Assembly (NCBI RefSeq): GCF_029439465.1
Contig: NZ_JAROAV010000043.1
Span: 1-64,000 of the forward strand
Direction of reading: 5' to 3'
DNA length: 64,000 nucleotides
DNA from: Luteipulveratus flavus
GTDB taxonomy: Bacteria > Actinomycetota > Actinomycetes > Actinomycetales > Dermatophilaceae
Position numbers and translations under genes: made by a program. Position 1 is the stretch's first letter, and each line of letters starts with the position of its first letter. Of the stretch, positions 8,428-17,148 are shown piece after piece. The notes beneath the pieces were generated by a model. The model was not told the origin of the DNA. It saw only the letters and a program-made list of their open reading frames with translations, and did no database searches.

Positions 8428-10209
8428 TCAGACGCCGCTGCGGACCGCCTTCGGCGGACGGCTGAGCAGACGGCCGTGCGGCTCGTCGAACCCGCTCACC
8501 TGCTCGCGTGCGCGCACGAGCGGCTCCAGCCGGTCGCGCGAGCGTCCGGCGCCGTTGACCGGGCAGGTCCAGGCACCCTCGAGGTGGACCAGGCGCACGC
8601 CGGGGGTCTCCAGCCAGCGAAGGATCTTCTCGGTCTCCTCCGGCAGCGCGGCAGGGGCAGGCCCGGTCGGCGCCGCGACCACCTCTGCGCTGACGGCCAG
8701 CGACTCGACCGTGGCCATGGGGTCGGTGCCGCGGGGTGACAGGGCGCTCCCCGCGAGACGCCCGTACCGGACGCACACCATCTCCCACCCGCCGCTGTCG
8801 GCACGGCGGGCCGCGACGATCTCCGGGCTGGCCGCGAGCGGTGCCAGGTGCTGAGCCCGCGCTGCCCCGCGCACCAGAGCGAGGAGGCGGTCGCGGAGGG
8901 CGCCGGCGTCCTCGTACCGCTCCTGCTCGGAGAGGTGGGCCATGCGCTCCTCCAAGGACCGCACGAACGGCTCGGCGTCACCGCAGAGCGCGGCGCTGGC
9001 GCGCAGCACGACCGCGTCGTACTCCTCCACGGTCTGGCCACCGGTGCACGGTGCGCCGCACCGACCCATCTCGGCGAGCGCGCAGGCGCTGACCCGCTTG
9101 GTCGGGGACAGCCGCTGGGTGCACTGCCGCAGGGGTACGACCTCGTGCACGGCGGCGACCGCCTGCTCGGCCTGCTGACGGCCGGAGAAGGGCCCGACGT
9201 AGTGCGCTCCGTCGCCGCGCACCTCCTTGACGATCGAGAGCCGGGGGAACGGCTCGACCGTGAGCTTCACCCACACCGACCGCTCCGGGTGCCTGCTGCG
9301 CCGGTTGTACCGCGGCTTGTGCTCGGCGATGAGCCGCAGCTCACGCACCTGTGCCTCCAGCGCCGTCGCGCACACGATCGGGGTGACGCTCTCGGCGATG
9401 CCGACCATCTCCGCCATCCGGGTGCGCTGCTCGCTGGAGGTGAAGTACGTCCGGACGCGCCGCCGGATGTCGACGGACGTGCCGACGTAGAGCGGTCGTT
9501 GCTCGGCGTCCTTGAAGACGTACACCCCGGGTGCGGACGGCAGCCCGTCGGCGAGGAAGCGCTTGCGCCGCTGCGCGGTGGTGACCCTCGCGGAGTAGGA
9601 CCCGAGCTCCTCCAGCGTGTGCACGCCCAGGTTGCCGACCCGCCCCAGCAGCGCGTGGAGCACGTCGACGGTCGCCCGGGCGTCGTGCAGGGCACGGTGG
9701 TCGGGCGTCGTGGCGGCACCGAACAGCCGGGCCAGGGACGACAGCTTGTGGTTCGGCGCCTCGTCGCGGGTCACCAGCTGCCGGGCGAGGTGCGCGGTGT
9801 CCACGACCTGGTGCCCCGGCCACGGCAGGCCCAGCCGCTGTGCGTTGGTGCGCAGGAACGTGACGTCGAACGGCGCGTTGTGGGCGACCAGGACCGCGTC
9901 GCGGGCGAACTCCAGGAACGCCGGCAGCACGGTGTCGATCCGCGGTGCCGAGGCGACCATCCGGTCGGTGATGCCGGTGAGCACGGAGATGAACGCGGGA
10001 ATGGGCAGGCCGGGGTTGACCAGCGTCTGGAACTCTCCGAGCTGCTCTCCTGCGCGGACCTTGACGGCGCCGATCTCGGTGATCTCGTCGGTCTGGGCGC
10101 TGCCGCCGGTCGTCTCGAGGTCGACCACGACGAAGGTGACGTCGTGCAGCGCGGTGCCGAGGTCGTCGAACGTCGCCTGGATGGCGCGCGGGGCCGGGCT
10201 CGATGGCAT
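8428..10209 (-). CDS. DEDD exonuclease - GIY-YIG (UvrC-like) fusion protein
   Basis: A 593-residue two-domain nuclease. The N-terminal half (about 20-190) is a DnaQ-type 3'-5' exonuclease: DLET (D30, E32), HNAPFD and HRALHDARATVD supply the acidic and His positions. The second half begins near 220 with a GIY-YIG domain (GVYVF ... LYVGTS ... RRRVRTYF), as in UvrC and Cho, followed by the conserved C-rich CALAEMGRCGAPC segment. This fusion is widespread in actinobacteria (Rv2191 type) and is thought to act in DNA repair; its exact substrate is not settled. The ATG has a leaderless-type -10 element. Confidence 0.92.
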   Translation of the reverse strand: MPSSPAPRAIQATFDDLGTALHDVTFVVVDLETTGGSAQTDEITEIGAVKVRAGEQLGEFQTLVNPGLPIPAFISVLTGITDRMVASAPRIDTVLPAFLEFARDAVLVAHNAPFDVTFLRTNAQRLGLPWPGHQVVDTAHLARQLVTRDEAPNHKLSSLARLFGAATTPDHRALHDARATVDVLHALLGRVGNLGVHTLEELGSYSARVTTAQRRKRFLADGLPSAPGVYVFKDAEQRPLYVGTSVDIRRRVRTYFTSSEQRTRMAEMVGIAESVTPIVCATALEAQVRELRLIAEHKPRYNRRSRHPERSVWVKLTVEPFPRLSIVKEVRGDGAHYVGPFSGRQQAEQAVAAVHEVVPLRQCTQRLSPTKRVSACALAEMGRCGAPCTGGQTVEEYDAVVLRASAALCGDAEPFVRSLEERMAHLSEQERYEDAGALRDRLLALVRGAARAQHLAPLAASPEIVAARRADSGGWEMVCVRYGRLAGSALSPRGTDPMATVESLAVSAEVVAAPTGPAPAALPEETEKILRWLETPGVRLVHLEGAWTCPVNGAGRSRDRLEPLVRAREQVSGFDEPHGRLLSRPPKAVRSGV

Positions 10210-10215
10210 GCCCAG

Positions 10216-10221
10216 ACGCTA
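10216..10221 (-). promoter_or_regulatory. -10 element TAGCGT, leaderless start at 10209
   Basis: Minus-strand TAGCGT lies 6 nt before the ATG of the exonuclease/GIY-YIG gene. Confidence 0.6.
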
Positions 10222-10311
10222 GGGGCCGGCTCTGACACGGCCGGGGTCGGCCCGCCCGTCGGCCTGGAAAACGATTGGCGCGCACCGAGGCCCGCCGATG
10301 ACCATCGGGGG

Positions 10312-11262
10312 ATGACACGAGCACAGCTGGAGGTGACGGACCTCGCTGCTGGTCCCGAGCCCTCCGCCGTCCTGGAGCGGCGGGTGCGCGCGGTGTGCCG
10401 GACGTGGACGCCGTGCCAGCGCACCCACGCCGGCGACGTCGCGTGGTCGGCCGCCGCGCCCGCGCTCGGCCCCCGCCGGCTCTGGTCCGAGGGCTCGCAC
10501 GTGGTCGCCTGGGCGTACGCGGACACCGGCGCGCCCGCATACCTGGACCTGCACGTCGAGCCGTCGCCGCGCCCCGAGGTCCGCGACGAGGTGATGGCGT
10601 GGGTGGGGACGCTCGGTCGTGTCGTCGTGCCCGTCCTGGACCGCGAGCGGCACCTGCGAGCCGGGCTGGAGCACCTGGGCGCGCGGGAGTCCGCCGGCAG
10701 TGCGTGGTTCGTCCACCAGCACCGGCCGCTGGCCGGCGCGCTGCCCCAGGCTCTGCTGCCGCGGGGCTACCGCATCAGGTCCGTGCGCAGCGACGACGTC
10801 GAGGCACGCGTCCTGGTGCACCGGCGGTCGTGGGCGCCGGCGCGAGTCCTGGCGATGGCCGGAGGGACGACGAACGGACGAGCGACCGAGTCCTCCTTCG
10901 ACCGTGAGGCGTACGACCGGGTCACCGCGACGACCCTCTACCGCCGTGACCTCGACCTGGTCGTCGAGGCGTCCGACGGCCGGCTGGTCGCCTCGGCGCT
11001 CGGCTGGTTCGACCCGGTGTCGCGCAGCGGTCTGATCGAACCGGTCGGGACGGACCCCTCGTACGCCGTCCGCGGGCTCGGCCGGGCGGCGTGTGCGGCC
11101 CTGCTCGTGGCGCTGGCGCGAGCGGGCGCGCAGGGAGCCGTGGTGTGTCCGCGGGGGGACGACGCGTACCCGGTGCCCCGCCACCTGTACGGCACGCTCG
11201 GGATGCGGGCGATCGGGCGCACCCGGACCTACGTCCTCGGGTCTGTCGGTGGTGCCTCCTAG
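10312..11262 (+). CDS. GNAT-family N-acetyltransferase
   Basis: A 316-residue protein whose second half looks like a GNAT domain: YRIRSVRSDDVEA (about 152-164), VVEASDGRLVASALGWFDP, IEPVGT then YAVRGLGRAACAALL (the acetyl-CoA loop, in the place of R/QxxGxG/A) and HLYGTLGMRAIGRTRTY at the end. The N-terminal half resembles a second, degenerate GNAT repeat. The substrate is unknown. The frame is open far upstream, but that part is antisense to the exonuclease gene; the ATG at 10312 directly follows GGGGG. The exact start is uncertain. Confidence 0.78.
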   Translation: MTRAQLEVTDLAAGPEPSAVLERRVRAVCRTWTPCQRTHAGDVAWSAAAPALGPRRLWSEGSHVVAWAYADTGAPAYLDLHVEPSPRPEVRDEVMAWVGTLGRVVVPVLDRERHLRAGLEHLGARESAGSAWFVHQHRPLAGALPQALLPRGYRIRSVRSDDVEARVLVHRRSWAPARVLAMAGGTTNGRATESSFDREAYDRVTATTLYRRDLDLVVEASDGRLVASALGWFDPVSRSGLIEPVGTDPSYAVRGLGRAACAALLVALARAGAQGAVVCPRGDDAYPVPRHLYGTLGMRAIGRTRTYVLGSVGGAS

Positions 11263-11296
11263 CGTGCAGGCAGGACCTCACGGAAGGAGGACAGCC

Positions 11297-11515
11297 ATGA
11301 TCGTCGACTGCCGGACGTGCCCCGTCCGAGGGACGCACTGCGAGGACTGCATGGTCACCGCGATGCTGACCATCTCGCCGCACGACCTCCCGCTGGACCC
11401 CGCGGAGCGAGAGGCCGTGACGGCGCTGGTGTCCGCCGGCCTGGTGAGCCCGCAGGAGGCCAACCGTGCCCAGGCGAGGAAGGAGCCCTGGCCGGGGCTG
11501 GCGTCCGCGGTGTGA
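11297..11515 (+). CDS. small four-cysteine protein
   Basis: A 72-residue protein with an N-terminal CRTC-x6-CEDC arrangement (four Cys within residues 5-18), suited to a zinc or iron-sulfur site, followed by two short helices. The ribosome site AAGGAGG with 7-nt spacing is one of the best in the window and fixes the ATG. I recognise it only as a conserved small protein of actinobacteria; no function is known. It lies 34 nt after the GNAT gene stop and 32 nt before the lipoprotein gene, so it could be part of the GNAT transcript. Confidence 0.75.
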   Translation: MIVDCRTCPVRGTHCEDCMVTAMLTISPHDLPLDPAEREAVTALVSAGLVSPQEANRAQARKEPWPGLASAV

Positions 11516-11535
11516 GCATCGCCCGCCGGTCCCCG

Positions 11536-11541
11536 TAGCCT
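11536..11541 (+). promoter_or_regulatory. -10 element TAGCCT, leaderless start at 11548
   Basis: TAGCCT lies 6 nt before the GTG of the lipoprotein peptidase gene, indicating that this gene has its own promoter despite the short gap to the upstream gene. Confidence 0.6.
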
Positions 11542-11547
11542 GGGGCG

Positions 11548-12363
11548 GTGCAGCAGCCGACCCGTCGCAGCGTGGTCGCCGCGATCGCGTCCCTGCCGCT
11601 GGTCGCCGCCTGCTCCTCCGGGACCTCGGCAGCGCCGAGCACCCCGCGTACGCCGACCGGACGCACGAGCACGCAGCGCCCGGGCACCGTGCAGGTCCTC
11701 GGATCGGTCCCTGCCTCGCAGCTCGCCGCGTACCGCGCCCACGTGAGCACCGGGATGCGTCTCGTCAGCGAGGTCTGGCGCCCGAGGTGGTCCACCATCG
11801 CGGTACGCGTGGTCATCGCCGCGACGGGCGAGGAGTTCGCTCGGCTCACGGGCCGGCCCGCCGACGGCACGGTTCCGGCCGTGACCACGGCCGCAGGTCT
11901 GGTCGCCATCCACCCGACGCTGTGGACCTCGACCTCCGCGCCCGGTCGGCAGGTGGTCATCACCCACGAGCTCACCCACGTCGCGCTCGGGCAGGGCGGG
12001 CTGACTGGGGTGCCGCTGTGGGTCGTCGAGGGTTCCGCCGAGCTCACCGCGTACCGGGCGACCGGCCTGCCCGCCGCGACCGTCGCGCCGTCGTTGGCGC
12101 GTGAGGTCGCCGCGGGACGCGTCCCCGGAGGCCCACCGACCGACGACGTGCTGCGCCTCCGGTCGCGCACGGTGCTGCCGCTCGGGTACCAGCAGGCGTG
12201 GGCGTGGTGCACCTTCCTGGTCGACCGCACAGGCCTGGAGGCGTTCACGCGATTCGTCCGGGCGGCGGACGCGGGGGACAGCGGCGCCTTCCGCCGCACC
12301 TACGGGACCACACCGTCGAGCCTGGGGCCCACGTACGGCGCCTGGCTGCGGCGTCAGCTGTAG
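11548..12363 (+). CDS. secreted lipoprotein with gluzincin (peptidase MA-like) domain
   Basis: A 271-residue predicted lipoprotein. The N-terminus has RR followed by a hydrophobic stretch and the lipobox LVAAC (C22), then a Ser/Thr/Pro-rich linker. The enzyme part carries HELTH (H140, E141, H144) and, 17 residues later, LWVVEGSAE (E161), the layout of gluzincin metallopeptidases. It should act outside the membrane on cell-wall or exported proteins; the substrate is unknown. The GTG start agrees with a -10 element 6 nt upstream. Its 3' end overlaps the convergent fadD gene by 10 nt. Confidence 0.82.
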   Translation: MQQPTRRSVVAAIASLPLVAACSSGTSAAPSTPRTPTGRTSTQRPGTVQVLGSVPASQLAAYRAHVSTGMRLVSEVWRPRWSTIAVRVVIAATGEEFARLTGRPADGTVPAVTTAAGLVAIHPTLWTSTSAPGRQVVITHELTHVALGQGGLTGVPLWVVEGSAELTAYRATGLPAATVAPSLAREVAAGRVPGGPPTDDVLRLRSRTVLPLGYQQAWAWCTFLVDRTGLEAFTRFVRAADAGDSGAFRRTYGTTPSSLGPTYGAWLRRQL

Positions 12364-14147
12364 ATCTGCTCGACCTCGTCGGCGAAGTCGCGCTCGACCA
12401 GTGCCCGGCGCACCTTCAGCGAGGGCGTGAGGTACCCGTTGGACTCGGTGAGATCGACTGGTAGCACCCGGAACTCGCGGATCGACTCGGCGCGGCTGAC
12501 GGCGGAGTCGGCGTCGTCGACCGCGCGCTGCAGCTCCTCCAGCACGGCCGGGTGGTGGCGTGCTGCCTCGACGTCGAGTGGCTCCAGGTCGTGCGCGGCC
12601 AACCAGGTCGGGAGCATCTCCGCGTCGAGGGAGATGAGCGCGGAGACGAACGGACGCCCGTTGCCCACGACCACGCACTGCGAGACCAGCGCGTGATGGC
12701 GCAGCCGGTCCTCGAGGATCATCGGCGAGACGTTCTTGCCGCCGGCGGTGACGATGATCTCCTTCTTGCGCCCGGTGATGCGCAGGAAGCCGTCGGCGTC
12801 GAGCTCGCCCAGGTCACCGGTCCGGACCCAGCCGTCCTGCCGGGCGGCGACCGTCGCGTCCGGGTTGCCGAGGTACTCCTGGAAGACCCCGACGCCGCCC
12901 ACCAGGACCTCACCGTCCTCGGCGATCCGGACGGCCACACCGGGCAGCGGGGGCCCGACCGTGCCGACCTTGGTCAGCTCCGGGGTGTTGACCGTCGCCG
13001 GCGCCGTCGTCTCCGTGAGGCCGTACCCCTCGAGGACGGGGATACCGGCACCGGCGAAGAAGTGGCCGAGCCGTTCGCCGAGCGGCGCACCACCACTGAT
13101 CGCGTACTCCATCCGACCGCCCATGGCCTCGCGGAGCCGGCGGTACACGACCCGGTCGAACGCCGCGCGGCGGGCGCGGACCGACAGCGGGGCGCGACGA
13201 CCGGCGCCGGTGGCCTGGCTCCAGCCCACGGCCGTCCGGGTGGCGAGGTCGAACAGCCGGCCACGCCCGGCGGCCATGGCCTGCTGCTCGGCGGTGTTGT
13301 AGATCTTCTCGAACACCCGCGGCACCGCGAGCACGTACGTCGGCCGGAACACCGCCAGGTCGTCCACCACCGTGGCGGTCGAGGCGACATGGCCCAGCCG
13401 CGAGCGGGAGTACACCGCGACGAACTGGATCAGTCGGGCGAACACGTGCGCGAGCGGCAGGAACAGCAGCGTCGCTGCGGCGGGGGAGTCGACGACGGTC
13501 TTCAGTCGCTCGACGGCGTTCTCGGTCAGCGTGAGGAAGTTGCCGTGGGTGAGGACGCAGCCCTTGGGCCGGCCGGTGGTGCCGGAGGTGTAGACGATCG
13601 TCGCGGTCGTGGCACGGTCCGCCAGTGTGCGGCGGCTGCGCAGCTCGGCGTCGGTGATCTCGACGGCTCCCTCGACGAGCTCGTCCAGGCCGCCGGTGTC
13701 GATCTGCCACACGTCCCGGAGCACGGGCAGGTCCGGTCGGACGGCCGCGACGGTCGCCGCGTGGTCGGCGGTCTCGACCACGACCGCGACCGCTCTGGAG
13801 TCGCCGAGGATCCACGACACCTGCTCGGCCGAGGAGGTCTCGTAGACGGGAACGACGACCGCGCCCGCGGCCAGGAGCGCGAAGTCGGTGAGGGTCCACT
13901 CGTACCTGCTCCTGGACAGCAGACCGACGCGGTCGCCGGCCTCGATGCCCGCGGCGATGAAGCCCTTCGCCAGGCTCTCGACGGCGGCCGCGAACTCGGC
14001 GTGCGTCACGTCCTGCCAGGCGCCCTCGTCGGTGCGGCGGGAGTAGCCGACGCCCTGCGGATCGACCTCGGCGTTGCGGACGGGCAGCAGAGACAGGTTG
14101 CCCTGGGTCGTCGGGACGACGAGCGGTGGGACGTCGAGCTCCCGCAC
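12354..14147 (-). CDS. long-chain fatty acid-CoA ligase / AMP-binding protein (FadD15-like)
   Basis: A 597-residue adenylate-forming enzyme that activates fatty acids to acyl-CoA through an acyl-AMP. Motifs: YTSGTTGRPKG (186-196), EGYGLTETT, DGWVRTGDLGELDADGFLRITGRKKE (split over the hinge) and a late catalytic-Lys region NGYLTPSLKVRR. The frame opens earlier, but the GTG at 14147 has AAGGAGG 7 nt upstream and is preferred. Its place matches fadD15 (Rv2187) beside the SRPBCC and ArsA-like genes. Chain-length specificity cannot be read from the sequence. Confidence 0.93.
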   Translation of the reverse strand: MRELDVPPLVVPTTQGNLSLLPVRNAEVDPQGVGYSRRTDEGAWQDVTHAEFAAAVESLAKGFIAAGIEAGDRVGLLSRSRYEWTLTDFALLAAGAVVVPVYETSSAEQVSWILGDSRAVAVVVETADHAATVAAVRPDLPVLRDVWQIDTGGLDELVEGAVEITDAELRSRRTLADRATTATIVYTSGTTGRPKGCVLTHGNFLTLTENAVERLKTVVDSPAAATLLFLPLAHVFARLIQFVAVYSRSRLGHVASTATVVDDLAVFRPTYVLAVPRVFEKIYNTAEQQAMAAGRGRLFDLATRTAVGWSQATGAGRRAPLSVRARRAAFDRVVYRRLREAMGGRMEYAISGGAPLGERLGHFFAGAGIPVLEGYGLTETTAPATVNTPELTKVGTVGPPLPGVAVRIAEDGEVLVGGVGVFQEYLGNPDATVAARQDGWVRTGDLGELDADGFLRITGRKKEIIVTAGGKNVSPMILEDRLRHHALVSQCVVVGNGRPFVSALISLDAEMLPTWLAAHDLEPLDVEAARHHPAVLEELQRAVDDADSAVSRAESIREFRVLPVDLTESNGYLTPSLKVRRALVERDFADEVEQIYS

Positions 14148-14225
14148 AGCAGTGCCTCCTTGGACCGTGGCTGGATCATTCGCAGCGTATCCGCCGCCGC
14201 GACCGGCACGTGGGGGCCTGCGGGC

Positions 14226-14231
14226 TACAGT
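14226..14231 (+). promoter_or_regulatory. -10 element TACAGT, leaderless start at 14239
   Basis: TACAGT lies 7 nt before the ATG of the SRPBCC gene and would drive the SRPBCC to endonuclease gene chain. Confidence 0.6.
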
Positions 14232-14238
14232 GCGCTGC

Positions 14239-14685
14239 ATGGCCGAGCGAACACAGTCCTCCATCGACGTCTCCGCAGCACCCGAGACGGTCCTCGACGT
14301 CATCGCCGACTTCGAGCGCTACCCGGACTGGGCAGGGCAGGTGAAGAGCGCCAAGGTGCTGGTCGAGGACACCGACGGCTGGGCTGATGAGGTCGAGTTC
14401 GTCCTGGACGCCGGCGTGATCAAGGACACCTACACCCTGGGCTACACCTGGGAGGTCGACGAGGACGGGACCGGCACGGTCTCCTGGACCTTGGTGAAGG
14501 CGACGCTGCTGAAGGCTCTCGACGGTGCGTACACGCTGACCTCGGACGGATCGGGCGGCACGCGGGTCGGGTACGAGCTCGCCGTCGACGTGTCGCTCCC
14601 GATGCTCGGCGTGCTCAAGCGCAAGGCCGAGAAGGTCATCATCGACACGGCCCTCAAGGAGCTGAAGAAGCGCGCCGAGGCCTGA
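14239..14685 (+). CDS. SRPBCC (START-like) family protein
   Basis: A 148-residue START-like/polyketide-cyclase fold protein: the N-terminal SSIDVSAAPETVLDVIADFERYPDW is the family signature (strand, helix and YPxW turn), followed by alternating strands and the long C-terminal helix ending KELKKRAEA. These proteins bind hydrophobic ligands in a deep pocket. It is the Rv2185c-type member that travels with fadD15 and the ArsA-like gene, which suggests a role in lipid handling (inference). It is the first gene of a tightly packed six-gene run to 18852. Confidence 0.88.
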   Translation: MAERTQSSIDVSAAPETVLDVIADFERYPDWAGQVKSAKVLVEDTDGWADEVEFVLDAGVIKDTYTLGYTWEVDEDGTGTVSWTLVKATLLKALDGAYTLTSDGSGGTRVGYELAVDVSLPMLGVLKRKAEKVIIDTALKELKKRAEA

Positions 14686-14688
14686 GCC

Positions 14689-15696
14689 GTGCCGGCGCAG
14701 CTGGTCCTCGTGGCCGGGGCCGGTGGCGCGGGGTCCTCGACCGTCGCGGCGCGGCTCGCGACGACAGCGGCCGCTGAGGGCGTCGACGTCGTCCTGGCCG
14801 ATCTGGACCCTGTCTGTGGAGCGGCCTCGCTGCTCCCTCCGCACGGCGATCGGCCCCGCCTCGTCGACGTCTCCGCGCGTGCCGACCGCTCGAGCGCCTC
14901 GATGCTGCGCGAGCTGGTGCGGCTGCTCGGCCTGGACGATCGACTCGTGGACGAGGTGGGCCTTCTCCCGGGCAGCGACCTGGTGGCGATGCTCCTCGCG
15001 CTGCGGGAGCGCGCTTCCTCCACGCAGCTCCTCGTCGTCGACGCCGGTTCCCGCGCGGTCGACCTGGCCGCCGTGGCCGAACGGATGCCCTGGCTCGCCG
15101 CCCGGGTGCTGCCGGCCCAGCGCGGATGGCTCACCACGTCGAACCCGCTCGTCGCGTCGGCTCTCGGCCGGCGCTGGCCGGGGGACCGCGTGGCGCGCGC
15201 CCTGGCCGATGCCCACCAGGAAGCGGTGGCGGTGCGCGACCTGATGAGCGGGGCTGTCGCCGTCCTGGTGGAGCCGTCGCCCGTCGATCGGCGGTCCCTC
15301 CGGCACGAGGTCGGCCTGGCGCTGCACGGCGTCGAGCTGCGCGCGCGGGTCCGCGGTCGCGCGGACAGCGAGGACACCGAGGCGGTGCCACTCGTCCCGG
15401 ACGGGAGTCGCGCGACCGAGCCGCTGCTCGACCTGGTGACCGCCGGACCGAGCCGGTGCGCCGCGACCATCACCCCGGACGGAGAGGCGTGGCTGTGGCG
15501 GATCGGCCTGCCGCTGCTGCGATCTCGGGACGTACGCGTGACACGATCCGACGACGACCTGGTGATCGAGGCGGTCGGCGTGAGGCGAGTGGCCCGGCTG
15601 CCGACCGCACTGAGACGATGTCGCGCACGCCGTGCCGTGGTGCGCGACGGCACCCTGGAGGTGCGATTCGAGCCCGATGAGCAGGAGATGTCGTGA
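14689..15696 (+). CDS. ArsA-like ATPase homologue with HSP20-like tail, P-loop degenerate
   Basis: A 335-residue protein. The N-terminus has the layout of an ArsA/MinD deviant Walker A (LVLVAGAGGAGSSTVAARLA) and VVLADLDP, but the two lysines of GKGGxGKT are A11 and S16. The last 75 residues, with WRIGLPLL, DLVIEAVGVRRVARLP and DGTLEVRFEPDEQ, match the HSP20-like domain appended to actinobacterial ArsA proteins. ATP hydrolysis is therefore doubtful. It follows the SRPBCC gene by 3 nt and overlaps the next gene (GTGA). Counterpart of Rv2184c by position. Confidence 0.8.
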   Translation: MPAQLVLVAGAGGAGSSTVAARLATTAAAEGVDVVLADLDPVCGAASLLPPHGDRPRLVDVSARADRSSASMLRELVRLLGLDDRLVDEVGLLPGSDLVAMLLALRERASSTQLLVVDAGSRAVDLAAVAERMPWLAARVLPAQRGWLTTSNPLVASALGRRWPGDRVARALADAHQEAVAVRDLMSGAVAVLVEPSPVDRRSLRHEVGLALHGVELRARVRGRADSEDTEAVPLVPDGSRATEPLLDLVTAGPSRCAATITPDGEAWLWRIGLPLLRSRDVRVTRSDDDLVIEAVGVRRVARLPTALRRCRARRAVVRDGTLEVRFEPDEQEMS

Positions 15697-16166
15697 CGCG
15701 CCCGCCCGATGAGTCCGATCCGACACCGTCGGTGTCCGACGAGGCGATGCGTCTCATGGAGGCACTCGCCGGTCTGACCGCCGCGCACCGGTCCCCGCAG
15801 TCGGAGCCTGACGCCGCCTCGTCCGGGCGTGCGGAGCGGGACGCGACCCGCGCCCCCGAGGACAGCGCCGAGCCGGCCTGCGCGTGCTCCACGCCCGTCG
15901 TGGAGTCCGTCTGCGGGGTGTGCCCGATCTGTCGTGGGGTGGCCCTGCTGCACAGCATCCAGCCGGAGACGATGGAGCGCGTCGCGGACCTGCTCGGCAT
16001 GGTCGCGGGCTCGCTCCAGGCGGTGGCCGCCGACCGGCGCGAGAGCCGCGCAGGCGCCGAGGCTCCCGTCGAACCCGAGGGACCGGCCCGGGAACGAGGG
16101 CGCCAGGAGACGGTCGACGTGGTCGACGCCGATGCCGACGAGCAGCCCGGTCCGGACGATGTCTGA
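15693..16166 (+). CDS. DUF5304-like Cys-rich protein
   Basis: A 157-residue, mostly disordered acidic protein with a central Cys cluster: CACSTPVVESVCGVCPICRG (six Cys), resembling a small zinc knuckle, followed by a helix (HSIQPETMERVADLLGMVAGSL). The layout fits the DUF5304-type protein that lies next to glucokinase in Streptomyces. The GTG has AGGAG 5 nt upstream and overlaps the previous stop. The function is unknown; the fixed position between an ArsA-like protein and a ROK kinase is the only clue. Confidence 0.7.
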   Translation: MTRPPDESDPTPSVSDEAMRLMEALAGLTAAHRSPQSEPDAASSGRAERDATRAPEDSAEPACACSTPVVESVCGVCPICRGVALLHSIQPETMERVADLLGMVAGSLQAVAADRRESRAGAEAPVEPEGPARERGRQETVDVVDADADEQPGPDDV

Positions 16167-17148
16167 GCGCGCCACCACCGGGACGACCATCGGGCTCGAC
16201 GTCGGCGGTACCAAGATCGCCGCTGCGGTGGTCGACCACGACGGCCGTGTCCTGCGGCGCGAGCACGTGCCCACCCCGGCCTCGAACCCCGACGCCATCG
16301 TCGCGGCGCTCGCCGGGCTGGTCTCCCGTCTCGGCAGCGACGACACCGCCGCCGTGGGCGTCGCGTGTGCCGGCTACCTGGACGCCGAGCGTGAGTCGAT
16401 CCGGTTCGCCCCGAACCTCGCGTGGCGCGACTTCCCGCTGCGGGCGCTGCTCGCACAGGCGTGCGGGCGCACCGTTGTGATGGAGAACGACGCGGACGCC
16501 GCCGCGTACGGCGAGCTGCTGCACGGTGCGGCTCAGGACGCCGACAACATGGTCCTGGTCACGCTGGGTACCGGCGTCGGCGGTGCCGTGGTCACCGAAC
16601 GGTCCTTGCGCAGAGGCGCATTCGGGATCGGCGGTGAGCTCGGGCACATTCGCGTCGAGCGGAACGGACGGCCCTGCCCGTGCGGCCTCCGGGGCTGCCT
16701 GGAGGCGTACGCCAGCGGCAACGCACTGCTCGCACAGGCGCGCGCGGCAGTGACCGCCGGCGACCCCAGGGCCACAGCCCTGGGCGTGCGGTGCGGGCAG
16801 GACGTCGACCGGCTCACCGGCCCGGACGTGACCGCCCTCGCGCAGGACGGTGACCCGCTGTGCGTCGACCTGGTCGCCGAGGTCGGACGGTGGCTCGGTG
16901 AGGGACTCGCGTCCATCGCGGCCGTCGTCGACCCCGGTCTCGTCGTCGTCGGAGGCGGTCTGAGCGCCGCCGGCGACCTCGTGCTGGAGCCCCTGCGGAC
17001 GGCGTACGAGGCCAACCTCACGGGCCAGGGCCACCGGCCGCTGCCCGACGTCGTCCCGGCGCGCCTGGTCAACGACGCTGGCATGATCGGGGCGGCAGCG
17101 CTGGCGCGGGAGGCGCAGTGCCGGACGCAGGCAGGAGGCCGCGGATGA
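16159..17148 (+). CDS. ROK-family sugar kinase (glucokinase-like), copy 1
   Basis: A 329-residue ROK kinase, probably glucokinase. The phosphate-1 motif is DVGGTK (14-19), with GVACAGYLD, the sugar-binding ENDADAAAYGE (catalytic Asp in NDAD), LGTGVGGAVV, the ROK hallmark GGELGH and the zinc-type CPCGLRGCLEAYAS. All catalytic positions look intact. The ATG at 16159 overlaps the preceding gene by 8 nt. Its stop overlaps the ATG of a second ROK gene (ATGA). The sugar specificity is inferred from family and position (glkA locus of Streptomyces). Confidence 0.93.
   Translation: MSERATTGTTIGLDVGGTKIAAAVVDHDGRVLRREHVPTPASNPDAIVAALAGLVSRLGSDDTAAVGVACAGYLDAERESIRFAPNLAWRDFPLRALLAQACGRTVVMENDADAAAYGELLHGAAQDADNMVLVTLGTGVGGAVVTERSLRRGAFGIGGELGHIRVERNGRPCPCGLRGCLEAYASGNALLAQARAAVTAGDPRATALGVRCGQDVDRLTGPDVTALAQDGDPLCVDLVAEVGRWLGEGLASIAAVVDPGLVVVGGGLSAAGDLVLEPLRTAYEANLTGQGHRPLPDVVPARLVNDAGMIGAAALAREAQCRTQAGGRG

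Noticed and set aside
8848-10311. Long plus-strand extension in front of the GNAT gene
   Set aside because: The 488 upstream codons are antisense to the exonuclease/GIY-YIG gene; only the part from ATG 10312 shows acetyltransferase motifs.
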